Made by a program: the position numbers and the translations under genes. A DNA stretch of 64,000 bases. Source: Xylophilus sp. (GTDB taxonomy: Bacteria > Pseudomonadota > Gammaproteobacteria > Burkholderiales > Burkholderiaceae_C). The notes under the pieces are model-generated. The model saw only the letters and a list, made by a program, of their open reading frames with translations. It did not search any database and was not told where the DNA came from. Position 1 is the first letter of the stretch. Every line of letters starts with the position of its first letter. Shown in pieces: positions 35,540 through 45,190 of this stretch. The stretch spans positions 285,494 to 349,493 of the forward strand of contig WNDY01000001.1 of the NCBI GenBank assembly GCA_009914555.1, in the 5' to 3' direction.

Positions 35540-36320
35540 CCGGGCAGTAAAAGAGCCTTTCGGCCAGCTGAAGACCGCCTCGAACTCAACCGTTATTTCC
35601 TGCGGCGTTCGACCATGCAGCGCCCCCGGAGAGGTTCCCAGGCATTTACGGAAACATCGTCGTGAAGCTCGGTACGCTCATCCCGGTCTGCTGACACATC
35701 AGCCGGACAAGGATCACCTCCATTCCGTTGGAAGACACGCTTCGCAAGCGGCATCGCCGTGCGAAGGCGGGCAAACGTCGATACCAAAGGCGCTGGCCAG
35801 ACCGTGATCGGAAGGACGGGGCCCGCCGAGCGGATCGAGACGATCAACACGCGGAACAAGGCCAGAAATACCTCGACGCCACAGGCAAGGTGGTCGCCGT
35901 GTATGTTCGATGCGACCCAGGGCCGATGCGACTACCGCTTTGGAAGCCCCTATGCCGACGCGACGCAGCAGCGGCTCAGTCCGGCCATCATCCGCCTGTT
36001 CCATCCGAGAAGTCGTCTCGGCACCGCGCTTGCGCACGGTGCCGAAGGCTGTTCGCGAGCGTCATTGCAGAAGCTGCTGCGGCCTAGCGAGGCGAAACGC
36101 GCAAGCCGGATCGCCGAAGACTTCGCATTTCCGAACTGCATGCATGTCCATCGGCCGGGCAGCGTGGATTGAGCGTGCGGGCCGGTGCCGAACAGATGGT
36201 CGAGCGTCAGCGAAGCCGGTCGGGCGACAAAAAACGCCACGCCGCACATTCAAAAATATCAACGGCGCCGGGGGCGCCCCCGATGGCTGCGGCGGGCCGC
36301 ACCGTTAGCATGGGCAGGTC
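35540..36320. other. 780-bp stretch without a supportable gene
   Basis: No frame on either strand gives a recognisable protein; short frames here are Arg-rich and overlap one another on both strands. Base use looks less GC-biased at codon third positions than neighbouring genes, and AT runs appear near 36230-36265. A GGCGCC-type palindromic patch lies at about 36269-36290. It may be the remains of a lost gene, possibly one that stood before glcE. Confidence 0.55.
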
Positions 36321-37451
36321 ATGGATTCCGTCCTCCGCCCGTTCATCGACCGCGTGCGTGCCGCCGCGGCCGCCGCCGTGCCGCTGGCCATCCGCGGCGG
36401 CGGCACCAAAGGCTTCCTGTTCGACGCGCCGCCCGCGGGTGAGCCGCTCGATACCGCGCCGCTCGCCGGCGTGCTCGGCTACGAACCCAGCGAACTCGTC
36501 GCGACCGTGCGTGCCGGCACGCCGCTGGCCGAGGTCGAGGCGCTGCTGGCCGAAGCCGGCCAGTGCCTGCCGTTCGAGCCGCCGCACTTCGGCCCCGGCG
36601 CGACCGTCGGCGGCATGGTGGCCGCGGGGCTCGCCGGCCCGGCGCGCGCCAGCGCAGGCGGCGTGCGCGACTTCGTGCTCGGCCTGGGCCTCGTCAACGG
36701 CCGCGGCGAGCATCTGCTGTTCGGCGGCGAGGTCATGAAGAACGTCGCGGGCTACGACGTGTCGCGGCTCATGGCCGGCGCGTTCGGCACGCTCGGTCTC
36801 ATCACCCAGGTCAGCCTCAAGGTGCTGCCGCAGGCGCCGGCCGAGGCCACGCTGCGCTTTGCCTGCTGCGGCCAGGACGAGGCACTGCGCCTGCTGGCCG
36901 GCTGGGGCGCGCGGCCGCTGCCGCTGTCGGCCAGCCGCTGGGAGGAGGAGGAAGCGGGCGGCGGCCGCGGCGTGCTGCGCCTGCGGCTGCGCGGCGCGGT
37001 CGCGGCGGTCGGCGCGGCCACGCATGCGCTCTGTGCCGCGCACGGCGGCACGGTCGAGGCGCCGCAGGAGGCGGCGCAGGGCTGGCATGCGGTGCGCGAG
37101 CAGACGCTGCCGTGGTTCGCGCGGCGCGCAGACGCGGCGATCTGGCGGCTGTCGGTACCGCAGACGGCCGCCGCGCTGGCCGTGCCGGCGGCGGCCGGCG
37201 CGCCGCTCGTCGAATGGCACGGCGGCCAGCGCTGGTATGCGGTGGCCGGCGGCGATCCGGACGCGGGCCGTGCGCTGCGCGCCGCCGCGGCCCGGACCGG
37301 CGGCCATGCCACGCTCTGGCGCGTCGCGCCCGGCGGCGCGCGCGGCGTGGCCCGGCGCGACGCGGTAGCCGCGCCGCTCGGGCGCATCCAGGAGGCCCTG
37401 CGGCGCGAGTTTGATCCGCACGGCGTCTTCAACCCCGGGCTGGCGATCTGA
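36321..37451 (+). CDS. glcE: glycolate oxidase FAD-binding subunit GlcE
   Basis: Subunit of 376 aa of the glycolate dehydrogenase complex GlcDEF, which oxidises glycolate to glyoxylate at the inner membrane. The FAD_binding_4 domain shows PLAIRGGGTKGFL, GYEPSELVATVRAGTPLAEVEALL, FGPGATVGGMVAAGL and GEVMKNVAGYDVSRLMAG; the C-terminus ends FDPHGVFNPGLAI. Normally glcD lies just upstream; here the 780 bases upstream hold no gene. A DUF1275 gene separates it from glcF. Confidence 0.93.
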   Translation: MDSVLRPFIDRVRAAAAAAVPLAIRGGGTKGFLFDAPPAGEPLDTAPLAGVLGYEPSELVATVRAGTPLAEVEALLAEAGQCLPFEPPHFGPGATVGGMVAAGLAGPARASAGGVRDFVLGLGLVNGRGEHLLFGGEVMKNVAGYDVSRLMAGAFGTLGLITQVSLKVLPQAPAEATLRFACCGQDEALRLLAGWGARPLPLSASRWEEEEAGGGRGVLRLRLRGAVAAVGAATHALCAAHGGTVEAPQEAAQGWHAVREQTLPWFARRADAAIWRLSVPQTAAALAVPAAAGAPLVEWHGGQRWYAVAGGDPDAGRALRAAAARTGGHATLWRVAPGGARGVARRDAVAAPLGRIQEALRREFDPHGVFNPGLAI

Positions 37452-37466
37452 CCCGCACGGCGAGGC

Positions 37467-38258
37467 ATGCGCATCCTGCTGCTGCTCACCGGCCGCCACC
37501 GCACGCCGTCGATCAACCGCGCGCTCGGGCTGCTGCTGGTGTTCAACGCCGGCGCGGTGAACGCCGGCGGCTTCCTCGCGGTGCATCTCTATACGTCCCA
37601 CATGACCGGCTTCGTCTCGACCGTGGCCGACAACCTTGTCCTCGGCAACATGGCGCTGGTGCTCGGCGCCGTCGGCGCGCTGCTGGCCTTCACGACCGGC
37701 GCGGCCACCACGGCCATCCTGGTGAACTGGGCGCGCCAGCACCGGCTGCGCAGCGGCTATGCGCTGCCGCTGCTGCTGGAGGCCGCGCTGCTGCTGCTGT
37801 TCGGCCTCATGGGCGCGATCACGCTGACCTGGCACACGCCGTTTTCAGTGCCGCTCACGGTGCTGCTGCTGTCCTTCCTCATGGGGCTGCAGAACGCGGT
37901 GGTCACCAAGATGTCGTCGGCCCAGATCCGCACGACCCACATGACCGGCACGGTGACCGACCTCGGCATCGAACTCGGCAAGATGCTCTATTGGAACCGC
38001 GCCGGCAGCCCGCCGGAGCGGCAGGTGCGCGCCAACCAGGCGCGGCTGCGCCTCTTCGGCAGCCTGCTGGCGATGTTCACCATCGGCGGCATCGTCGGCG
38101 CCGCGGGCTTCAAGCACATCGGCTTCGTCTGGGTGGTGCCGCTGGCCATGCTGCTGCTGGCGCTGTCGCTGCCGCCGCTGGCGGCCGACAGCAGGCGGCT
38201 GCGCACCATCTGGTATGCCTGGCGGCGCGCGTACGTGCGGCGCCGCTCGTCCCACTGA
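37467..38258 (+). CDS. YoaK family (DUF1275) membrane protein
   Basis: Small integral membrane protein of 263 aa with about six transmembrane helices. Motifs typical of DUF1275 are NAGAVNAGGFLAVHLYTSHMTG and MGLQNAVVTKMSSAQIRTTHMTG. The family has no established function. It sits 15 bases after glcE and 23 before glcF, in the same direction, so it is co-transcribed with glycolate oxidase genes; whether it contributes to that system is unknown. Confidence 0.88.
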   Translation: MRILLLLTGRHRTPSINRALGLLLVFNAGAVNAGGFLAVHLYTSHMTGFVSTVADNLVLGNMALVLGAVGALLAFTTGAATTAILVNWARQHRLRSGYALPLLLEAALLLLFGLMGAITLTWHTPFSVPLTVLLLSFLMGLQNAVVTKMSSAQIRTTHMTGTVTDLGIELGKMLYWNRAGSPPERQVRANQARLRLFGSLLAMFTIGGIVGAAGFKHIGFVWVVPLAMLLLALSLPPLAADSRRLRTIWYAWRRAYVRRRSSH

Positions 38259-38281
38259 ACCCACGAGAACGGATACCCACC

Positions 38282-39526
38282 ATGCAAACCCAGCTCGCGC
38301 CGCAGTACCGCGGCACGCCCGAGGGCGAGGAGGCCGAGGCCATCCTGCGCAAGTGCGTGCACTGCGGCTTCTGCACCGCCACCTGCCCGACCTACCAGCT
38401 GCTCGGCGACGAGCTCGACGGCCCGCGCGGGCGCATCTACCTCATCAAGCAGGTGCTCGAAGGCCAGGCACCCACGCGCGCCACGCAGCTGCACCTGGAC
38501 CGCTGCCTGACCTGCCGCAACTGCGAGAGCACCTGCCCGAGCGGCGTGCAGTACGGCCACCTGGTCGACATCGGCCGCAGGATCGTCGACGAGCAGGTGC
38601 CCCGCCCGGCCGGCGAGCGGGCCAGGCGCTGGGCGCTCAAGGAGGGCCTGCCCTCGCCGCTGTTCGGCCCGGCCATGAAGCTCGGCCAGGCCGTGCGCGG
38701 CCTGCTGCCGACCGCCGTGCGGGCCAAGGTGCCGGCGCCGCGCCCGACCGGCGCGCGCCCGCGCCGCAGCCATGCGCGCAAGGTGCTGTCGCTCGAAGGC
38801 TGCGTGCAGCCGTCGATGGCGCCCAACATCAACGCGGCCACGGCGCGCGTGCTCGATGCGGCCGGCGTCGAGACGCTCACCGCGCCGCGCGCCGGCTGCT
38901 GCGGTGCGGTCAAGTTCCACCTCAACGACCACGAGGGCGGCCGCGACGAGATGCGCGTCAACATCGACGCCTGGTGGCCGCAGGTCGAGGCCGGCGCGGT
39001 CGAGGCCATCGTCGTCAACGCCTCGGGCTGTGGCGCGATGGTCAAGGACTACGGCCATGTGCTGCGCCACGACCCGGCCTATGCGGAGAAGGCCGCGCGC
39101 ATTGCAGCGCTGGCGCGCGACCCGAGCGAACTCCTGCCCGAGCTGCTGCTGGCCATCGCCGGGCGCCTGCAGGGCAAGCAGCTTGCCGTTCCCAGCGGCG
39201 TCTTCGCCTACCACCCGCCCTGCACCCTGCAGCACGGCCAGCAGATCCGCGGCGGCGTCGAGACGCATCTGCGCGCGCTGGGCTTCGACATCCGCGCCGC
39301 CGCCAGCGAGTCGCACCTGTGCTGCGGCTCGGCCGGCACCTATTCGGTCCTGCAGCCCGGGCTGTCGTACCGGCTGCGCGACCGCAAGCTCGCCTACCTG
39401 GCGGAGATCGCACCCGTGGCCATCCTGTCGGCCAACATCGGCTGCATCACGCACCTGCAGTCGGGCACCGGCGTGCCGGTGCGGCACTGGATCGAGGTGC
39501 TGGACGAGGCGCTGCCGAAGGCCTGA
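38282..39526 (+). CDS. glcF: glycolate oxidase iron-sulfur subunit GlcF
   Basis: Iron-sulfur subunit of 414 aa of glycolate dehydrogenase. Two 4Fe-4S motifs are visible: CVHCGFCTATCP (near residue 26) and CLTCRNCESTCP (near 77). Two CCG domains follow, with AGCCGAVKFHL and ESHLCCGSAGTYSVL, the latter near residue 343. It passes electrons from the GlcD/E flavins to the quinone pool. ATG at 38282. Confidence 0.95.
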   Translation: MQTQLAPQYRGTPEGEEAEAILRKCVHCGFCTATCPTYQLLGDELDGPRGRIYLIKQVLEGQAPTRATQLHLDRCLTCRNCESTCPSGVQYGHLVDIGRRIVDEQVPRPAGERARRWALKEGLPSPLFGPAMKLGQAVRGLLPTAVRAKVPAPRPTGARPRRSHARKVLSLEGCVQPSMAPNINAATARVLDAAGVETLTAPRAGCCGAVKFHLNDHEGGRDEMRVNIDAWWPQVEAGAVEAIVVNASGCGAMVKDYGHVLRHDPAYAEKAARIAALARDPSELLPELLLAIAGRLQGKQLAVPSGVFAYHPPCTLQHGQQIRGGVETHLRALGFDIRAAASESHLCCGSAGTYSVLQPGLSYRLRDRKLAYLAEIAPVAILSANIGCITHLQSGTGVPVRHWIEVLDEALPKA

Positions 39527-39550
39527 TCCGGCAGCAACGCAGGCAAGCGT

Positions 39551-39569
39551 CCGGCAGCGGATGTGCCGG
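39551..39569 (+). terminator. possible terminator after glcF
   Basis: CCGGCA (39551-39556) pairs with TGCCGG (39564-39569) and is followed by AAAAG, with no T-run. It could slow polymerase or stabilise the mRNA end; as an intrinsic terminator it is weak. Confidence 0.3.
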
Positions 39570-39632
39570 AAAAGAGCCGAAGATTGCAGGCAACCGACGA
39601 TCCCTTCTTCATCAAGACTGGAGAGCCTGCCG

Positions 39633-40085
39633 ATGACCACGTTTTGCCGCCCGGGCCCGCTGACGGCCGCCACCCTGGCCTCGCTGGCCACGTCGTTCGC
39701 CGCATGCACGCTGGCCCTCGCCCAGCCCGCGCCGCCGGCCGAACCCACCGCCGTGCCGCCGCTGCACGGCGAAGGCTCGGCCCGCTACCGCTGCGGCGGC
39801 ATCGGCATCGACGAGTCCACCGCTTTCCGCGCCGCCACCCGGCAGCACCCGCTGTCGCTGCTGTTCGCCGCGCCCGGCGGCGACTACCAGGCCAACGTCA
39901 CCGTGCGCATCAGCGACGCCAAGGGCAACCAGGCGCTGCAGCTGCGCGCCGACGGCCCGGTCTGCCTGATCGACTTGCCCAACGGCAGCTACACGGTCGA
40001 GGCCACGCCCGAGAAGGGCGCGCCGCAAAAGCGCAGCGTGCAGGTCACGAGCGGCAGGCCGCAGACGCTGGACTTCCGCTTCTGA
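39633..40085 (+). CDS. secreted hypothetical protein
   Basis: Protein of 150 aa with a signal peptide ending near ALAQPAPP, then a beta-rich domain (HGEGSARYRCGGIGIDEST; YQANVTVRISDAKGNQALQL; LPNGSYTVEATPEKG). The second half resembles a carboxypeptidase-regulatory-like beta sandwich. Two Cys (in RYRCGG and VCLIDL) could form a disulfide in the periplasm. Function unknown. Confidence 0.75.
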   Translation: MTTFCRPGPLTAATLASLATSFAACTLALAQPAPPAEPTAVPPLHGEGSARYRCGGIGIDESTAFRAATRQHPLSLLFAAPGGDYQANVTVRISDAKGNQALQLRADGPVCLIDLPNGSYTVEATPEKGAPQKRSVQVTSGRPQTLDFRF

Positions 40086-40155
40086 ACCCGGGCCGCGCCG
40101 GCGCGGCGCATGGTGGCATGATGGCGGGTTTGTTCCCCGCTTTTCCTGCCAGGCC

Positions 40156-40998
40156 ATGACGTCCGATACCGAGCCCCCCGTCGACACCGCAGCATCCACC
40201 GGCGCGCCGCAAGCGGCAGCTCCTGCCGCCGAGGGCGCCGCGCCTGCGCGCAAGCGCCGAAGCCGGGGCGGGCAGGGCGGCGGCGCCAGGGCGGCGGCCG
40301 GCGATGCAGCCGCCGCACAGCAGCAGCAACCGCCGCAGCCACAAGCCGCCAAGGCGGAGAAGGCGGAGAAGAGCCCGCGCGTGCCGCATCCGGCCCTGAA
40401 CCGGCTGGCCGAGCTGTATCCCAGGCTGTTCGGCGCCCATTTCCTGCCGCTCAAGCGCGGCATCTTCGAGGACCTGCTGGCCGCGCATCCCGATGCCTTC
40501 GAGCGCGACGCGCTCAAGGCCGCGCTGGGCCTGCACGCCCGCTCCACCCGCTACCTCCAGGTGGTGGCCGAGGGCCGCAAGCGCCACGACCTGGCCGGCA
40601 ACCCGGTCGAGGCGCTGGCGCCCGAGCATGTACACCATGCCAGCGTCGAGCTCTGGCGCCGCCGCGTCGGCCGCACGCCCGAGGCCGAGCGCGATGCGCT
40701 GCGCGCCCAGGTGCTGCGCCGCATCGTGCGCAACGTCGAGGCCTCGGGCCTGGCGCGCGACGCCTATGCCGAGCGCGTGGCCACGCGCGACGCGGCCGTC
40801 ACCGCGCTGGTGGACGAGGCCCTGGCCGAAGTCGCGGTGCGTGCCGCGAAGGACGAGGCCGTGCTGCGCGCGCTCGACGCCAGCGGCCAGTCGCCCGAAG
40901 CCTTCGCGGACATGTACGGCCTGGACGTGCGCACCGTGCGCCAGGCGCTGGAGCGCGCCGGCAAGCGCGCACCGGCCGCCGAAACGGCCGCGCAATGA
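40156..40998 (+). CDS. ProQ/FinO family RNA chaperone
   Basis: RNA-binding protein of 280 aa. A low-complexity, Ala/Gln/Lys-rich, probably disordered N-terminus (residues 1-75, with RKRRSRGG) leads into the FinO domain (about 85-200: NRLAELYPRLFGAHFLPLKR, FERDALKAALGLHARSTRYL, GRKRHDLAGNPVEAL). ProQ/FinO proteins bind structured 3' ends and sRNAs. The C-terminal tail is Ala-rich and helical. Monocistronic, convergent with glutathione peroxidase. Confidence 0.9.
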   Translation: MTSDTEPPVDTAASTGAPQAAAPAAEGAAPARKRRSRGGQGGGARAAAGDAAAAQQQQPPQPQAAKAEKAEKSPRVPHPALNRLAELYPRLFGAHFLPLKRGIFEDLLAAHPDAFERDALKAALGLHARSTRYLQVVAEGRKRHDLAGNPVEALAPEHVHHASVELWRRRVGRTPEAERDALRAQVLRRIVRNVEASGLARDAYAERVATRDAAVTALVDEALAEVAVRAAKDEAVLRALDASGQSPEAFADMYGLDVRTVRQALERAGKRAPAAETAAQ

Positions 40999-41037
40999 CC
41001 CGTGTTGCGCCCTCGCCCGGCAGGAGAGGAATTGGTG

Positions 41038-41101
41038 CCCGGGGGTATGCGGCCAATGCGGACGATCGACGCCCAGCTCAGGCGGGTTCTACCCGGGGTA
41101 T
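41038..41101. repeat. ATACCCC-type intergenic element, copy 6
   Basis: CCCGGGGGTAT at 41038-41047 and TACCCGGGGTAT at 41090-41101 lie between converging proQ and glutathione peroxidase genes. The second motif is inside the last codons of the peroxidase gene. The hairpin between them is weaker than at other copies. Confidence 0.55.
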
Positions 41102-41605
41102 CGGTGCAGCCAGCGCCGCCTCGATGTCCGCCGCCAGCTGCGCCGGCTTGTCGAACGGCGCGTAGCGGCGCACCACGTGGCCGTCGCGGCCGATCAGGAA
41201 CTTGGTGAAGTTCCACTTGACCGCCTTGGTGCCGAGGAAGCCCGGCTTCTCGTCCACCAGCCAGCGGTAGAGCGGCGCGGCGTGCTCGCCCCGGACGTCG
41301 ATCTTCTCCATCATGGCAAAGCCCACGCCATAGTTGCGGCTGCAAAAGCCCTGGATCTCGGCGTTGCTGCCCGGGTCCTGCGCGCCGAACTGGTTGCACG
41401 GAAAGCCCAGCACCACCAGGCCCTGGCCGCCGTAGGTGCGGTGCAGTTCCTCCAGCCCCGCGAACTGCGGCGTGAAGCCGCAGGCGCTCGCGGTGTTGAC
41501 GACCAGCAGCGGCCGGCCGCGGAACTGCGCCAGCGGCACCGTGCTGCCGTCGATGCCGCGGACCTCGAAGTCGTAGGCGGTAGTGGTCCCGGGCGCGGCG
41601 CCCAT
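41078..41605 (-). CDS. glutathione peroxidase
   Basis: Thiol peroxidase of 175 aa that reduces hydroperoxides using glutathione or thioredoxin. Peroxidatic Cys42 lies in ASACGFTPQF, with the catalytic Gln in FPCNQFGAQDPG and Trp-Asn in VKWNFTKFLI. The ATG at 41605 has AAGGAG eight bases upstream; an alternative GTG at 41611 is too close to it. It overlaps the end of the upstream Bug gene region by spacing of only a few bases, so the two are co-transcribed. Confidence 0.93.
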   Translation of the reverse strand: MGAAPGTTTAYDFEVRGIDGSTVPLAQFRGRPLLVVNTASACGFTPQFAGLEELHRTYGGQGLVVLGFPCNQFGAQDPGSNAEIQGFCSRNYGVGFAMMEKIDVRGEHAAPLYRWLVDEKPGFLGTKAVKWNFTKFLIGRDGHVVRRYAPFDKPAQLAADIEAALAAPIPRVEPA

Positions 41606-41607
41606 GC

Positions 41608-42600
41608 TCACTCCTCCTTCATGCCCGTGGCCTTGACCACGCCGCCCAGGCGGGCGCGCTCCTCGTTCACGAACTGGATAAACGACGCGCGCGTGCCGCC
41701 GATCGGCTCGATGCCCAGGCCGCGCAGGCGCTCGGCCGTGGCCCGGTCCTTCATCGCCGCATCGACCGCGGCGGCCAGCTTGTCGAGGATGGGCGCGGGC
41801 ACGCCGGCCGGCGCATGGACGCCGGCCCAGTGGGCGATGCGGATCTCGGGGAAGCCCAGCTCGGCCGCGGTCGGCAGCGCGGGCCAGGCCGAGATGCGCT
41901 GCGTCCAGGTCGTGACCAGCGCGCGCAGCTTGCCGCTCTTGAGGTACGGCAGCACGACGATGCTGGCTTCGGAGGTCGCGTCCACCTGGCCGCCCAGCAC
42001 CGCGGCGATCGATTCGGAGCCGCTCTTGTAGGGCACCAGGTCGAGCTTGGCGTTGTACTTGGTGGTCAGCAGCCCCTGCACGAAGTGCGGCGTGCTGCCG
42101 GTGCCGGCCGTGGCGAAGTGCAGGCCCGGGCCCTTCTTCGACGCGGCGACGAAGTCCTTCAGGTCCTTGTACGGCGAGTTGGCCGGCACCACGATCACCG
42201 AGGGCGCCAGGCCGACCAGCGCCACCGGCACCAGGTCGCTGTCCTTGTAGGCGACCTTGCGGATCATGCTGTTGGAGATCACGCCCGCGGCGCTGATCAG
42301 GAAGGTGTAGCCGTCGGGCGCGGCCTTGGCGACCAGGTCGGTGCCCAGCACCGCGCCGGCGCCCGGCTTGTTGTCGACGATGACCGGCTGGCCCAGCGTG
42401 CGCGACGCGCCCTCGGCGGCCGCGCGGCCCAGCAGGTCGTTGGCGCCGCCGGCCGAGAACGGCACGACGAAGCGGATCGGCCGCGTTGGCCAGGCGTCGG
42501 CCGCGAGGGCCGGCAGGGCCGAGGCCAGCAGCGCAGCGCCGGAGCCGGCGACCAGCGCGCGGCGGGAGACGGGGGCAGGAGCAAAAGAGCGTGTTGTCAT
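41608..42600 (-). CDS. Bug-family tripartite tricarboxylate transporter receptor
   Basis: Periplasmic receptor of 330 aa. A twin-arginine-like SRRALVAGSGAALLASAL leader ends at ALAAD; WPTRPIRFVVPFSAGGANDLL and VDNKPGAGAVLGTDLVAKA are family landmarks. The start at 42600 gives the leader directly. Its stop overlaps the alternative GTG start of glutathione peroxidase. No transporter membrane genes lie nearby. Confidence 0.93.
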   Translation of the reverse strand: MTTRSFAPAPVSRRALVAGSGAALLASALPALAADAWPTRPIRFVVPFSAGGANDLLGRAAAEGASRTLGQPVIVDNKPGAGAVLGTDLVAKAAPDGYTFLISAAGVISNSMIRKVAYKDSDLVPVALVGLAPSVIVVPANSPYKDLKDFVAASKKGPGLHFATAGTGSTPHFVQGLLTTKYNAKLDLVPYKSGSESIAAVLGGQVDATSEASIVVLPYLKSGKLRALVTTWTQRISAWPALPTAAELGFPEIRIAHWAGVHAPAGVPAPILDKLAAAVDAAMKDRATAERLRGLGIEPIGGTRASFIQFVNEERARLGGVVKATGMKEE

Positions 42601-42768
42601 GGATTGTCTCGGGTTGGTTGCATGTCGGTGGCCGGCCGGCCTGCGGACGGCGTCAAGCGTGCCACCGCATCGTTCACCATCGGCCATTGTGTATCAGGAT
42701 CTGCGGACGCTGCGGCAGCGGCGCCGCCGGCCATCGACCGGCCCCTGTCCCGCAGCAACCGAAAGATC

Positions 42769-42830
42769 GGGGGGTATAGCCATTTACTCCACGAAAGACG
42801 GGCGCTTGCAGGGTACTACACGGGGAGTAT
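42769..42830. repeat. ATACCCC-type intergenic element, copy 7
   Basis: GGGGGGTATA at 42769-42778, then TTTACTCC at 42783-42790, and GGGGAGTAT at 42822-42830, which is ATACTCCCC on the other strand. ACTCC (42786-42790) and GGAGT (42824-42828) can pair. It ends one base before the EamA gene's stop codon. Confidence 0.55.
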
Positions 42831-43703
42831 CTAGCGCAGCGCCGACCACAGCGCCGCCAGCACGATCAGCGCCCCGCCCACGTAGGTCTGAGCCGCCGGC
42901 TGCGCCGCCCCGGCGGCGATCGACGAGGCGCTGGCGAACAGCACTTCGGACAGCATCACCAGCGACGTGGTCTGCGCCGGCAGCCGCGAGGCGCCGTACT
43001 GCAGCGCCATGTTGCCCAGCAGGAAAGCCGCGGCCAGGACCAGCCCGATGGCCGGCCAGCCCCAGCCCGGCGCCGGCGGCACGGCGACCCAGCCCTGCGC
43101 CGTGCCCAGCAGCGCCACCAGCGCGGCCGCCGCGGTGCCGCCGCCGAACATAGCCACCGCGCGCGCCGGTCCAGGCGCCGCATGCAGGCGGCGCAGCAGG
43201 ATGTTGGTCAGCGCGAAGCACAAGCCCGCGCCGATCGCCAGCCAGTCCACGCCGCTCTCGGGCCAGGGCCAGTCCACGCCGGGCGCCTTCAGCACCACGA
43301 CCACGCCGGCCAGCGCCAGCGCCATGCGGGCCAGGCCGGCCGGCCGCGGCTGCTCGCCCAGCAGCGGCCAGGCCAGCAGCACGCTCCACAGCGGCATCAG
43401 GTAGAACAGCAGCACCACCCGCACCACGTCGCCCGTGGTCACCGCCCAATTGAAGCCCAGGTTGGTCAGCCCGGCGGCGATCGCCAGCAGCCACAGCGCA
43501 CCGAACTGTGCGAACGCCCGCCACACGCCCGGCCGCAGCACGAACAGCACCACCAGCGCCAGCGCGTAGATGCCGGCCGTCGCCCACAGCGGATGCAGCC
43601 CGCGCGCCTGCAGGGCGCGCAGCGGCCACCACGACACGCCCCAGACGAAGGCATTGAACAGCAGCGCCAGCACGGCGAACGACACGGACCGCGAACGACT
43701 CAT
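42831..43703 (-). CDS. EamA/DMT family transporter
   Basis: Inner-membrane transporter of 290 aa with ten predicted helices in two EamA repeats: the first ends near VLLAWPLLGEQPRPAG, the second runs to SLVMLSEVLFASASSIAAG and the closing VLAALWSALR. Members export amino acids, nucleobases and other metabolites. The ATG at 43703 is preferred to a GTG two codons upstream. Downstream of lplT on the same strand. Confidence 0.88.
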   Translation of the reverse strand: MSRSRSVSFAVLALLFNAFVWGVSWWPLRALQARGLHPLWATAGIYALALVVLFVLRPGVWRAFAQFGALWLLAIAAGLTNLGFNWAVTTGDVVRVVLLFYLMPLWSVLLAWPLLGEQPRPAGLARMALALAGVVVVLKAPGVDWPWPESGVDWLAIGAGLCFALTNILLRRLHAAPGPARAVAMFGGGTAAAALVALLGTAQGWVAVPPAPGWGWPAIGLVLAAAFLLGNMALQYGASRLPAQTTSLVMLSEVLFASASSIAAGAAQPAAQTYVGGALIVLAALWSALR

Positions 43704-43772
43704 CGGCACAGAAAAAAAGGAGGGGGAAAAAAGCGGCGCAGGCGCCGCGCACGGGCCGCCCCGCCGCTCTAT

Positions 43773-45050
43773 CTAATGCACGTCCTTGCGGGCGATGCTC
43801 AGGAGATGCTCGATTTCTTCGCGGTGGATGTCCGCGTTGCGCTGGTGCCAGCGGCGCATGACCCACATCACTCCGGCCACCACCAGCCCGAAGGCCACGA
43901 TGGCGCCGTAGACCGACAGGCCCAGCTTGAGCGACAGGCTGTAGAACGCGCCCAGCCCCAGGATGGCGGCCTGCTCATTGAAGTTCTGCACGGCGATCGA
44001 GCGGCCGGAGCCCATCAGGTTGTGGCCGCGGTGCTGGAGCAGCGCGTTCATCGGCACCACGAGGAAGCCACCCAGCCCGCCCAGCAGGATCAGGAAGGGC
44101 ACGGCGATCCAGATGTTGTGGATGAAGATCATCGCCACCAGCAGCAGCCCCATCGCGATGCCCAGCGGGATCACCCTGGTCGCCTGGTCCAGCCGCATGC
44201 GCATCGAGGCCACTACCGCGCCCACGGCCGTGCCCACGGCCACCACGCCGGTCAGCGACGAGGCCTGCGTCGTGTTGTAGTGCAGCGCCACCGCGGCCCA
44301 GGCCAGCACGATGTACTTGAGATTGCCGCCCGCGCCCCAGAACAGCGTGGTCGTGCCCAGCGAGATCTGTCCGAGCCGGTCGCGCCACAGGCGGGAGTTG
44401 CAGGTCCAGAAGTCCGGCAGCAGCGCCAGCGGGTTCCTCGGCAGCGGCCGCATCTCCACGCCGGTGTGCGGTATGCGCGTGTTGAACCAGGCCGCCAGCA
44501 GGAAGACGAACACCAGCACCAGGATCGCCGCCTCGGGCGGCGTGTCGATGCCGGTGTCGAAGAACGACACGTCGATGGCCAGCAGGTGCGACGACAGCGT
44601 GGGCGCGATCAGCTGGCCGCCCAGCAGCAGGCCCAGGATGATCGAGGCGATCGTGAGCCCCTCGATCCAGCCGTTGGCCTTGACCAGCTGGGAGGCCGGC
44701 AGCAGCTCGGTCAGGATGCCGTACTTGGCCGGCGAATAGGCCGCCGCACCCAGCCCCACGACCGCGTAGGCCAGGAGCGGATGGGTGCCGAACAGCATCA
44801 GCAGGCAGCCGATAATCTTGATCGCGTTGCTGATGAACATGACGCGGCCCTTGGGCAACGCGTCGGCGAAAGCGCCCACGAAGGGCGCCAGGATGACGTA
44901 GAACAGCGCGAACATCGGCACCAGCGCGGCGCGCTGCCACTCGGGCGCGCCGCTGGTGCGCAGCAGTTCGATCGCGGCTATGAACATCGCATTGTCGGCC
45001 AGCGAGCTGAAAAACTGCGCCGACATGATCGTGTAGAAACCGCGCTTCAT
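43773..45050 (-). CDS. lplT: lysophospholipid transporter LplT
   Basis: Major-facilitator protein of 425 aa with twelve helices, flipping lysophospholipids across the inner membrane for reacylation. The N-terminus [20 protein letters not shown] and segments [19 protein letters not shown] and [14 protein letters not shown] are characteristic. In enterobacteria it pairs with aas, which is absent here. Divergent from alr with 140 bases between. Confidence 0.92.
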   Translation of the reverse strand: MKRGFYTIMSAQFFSSLADNAMFIAAIELLRTSGAPEWQRAALVPMFALFYVILAPFVGAFADALPKGRVMFISNAIKIIGCLLMLFGTHPLLAYAVVGLGAAAYSPAKYGILTELLPASQLVKANGWIEGLTIASIILGLLLGGQLIAPTLSSHLLAIDVSFFDTGIDTPPEAAILVLVFVFLLAAWFNTRIPHTGVEMRPLPRNPLALLPDFWTCNSRLWRDRLGQISLGTTTLFWGAGGNLKYIVLAWAAVALHYNTTQASSLTGVVAVGTAVGAVVASMRMRLDQATRVIPLGIAMGLLLVAMIFIHNIWIAVPFLILLGGLGGFLVVPMNALLQHRGHNLMGSGRSIAVQNFNEQAAILGLGAFYSLSLKLGLSVYGAIVAFGLVVAGVMWVMRRWHQRNADIHREEIEHLLSIARKDVH

Positions 45051-45190
45051 CGAGTGGCTTGAAGGGCCTCGGCGGCGCCGATGACCTGGTAGGGGTGAGA
45101 GCGTCTCGCTGGAGGACAGCGGGTTATATCACGCACCCTGGCGGCGCCAGTGCCAGAATTCCCAGCCTTCCACGTCAGCCTTCGACACCC

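Noticed and set aside
35759..36172. 137-codon plus-strand frame in the empty stretch before glcE
   Set aside because: Low-complexity, overlaps frames on both strands, no motif and no ribosome-binding site; not supportable as a gene.
39551..39569. Strong intrinsic terminator after glcF
   Set aside because: Stem of only six pairs and no T-run; kept only as a low-confidence feature.
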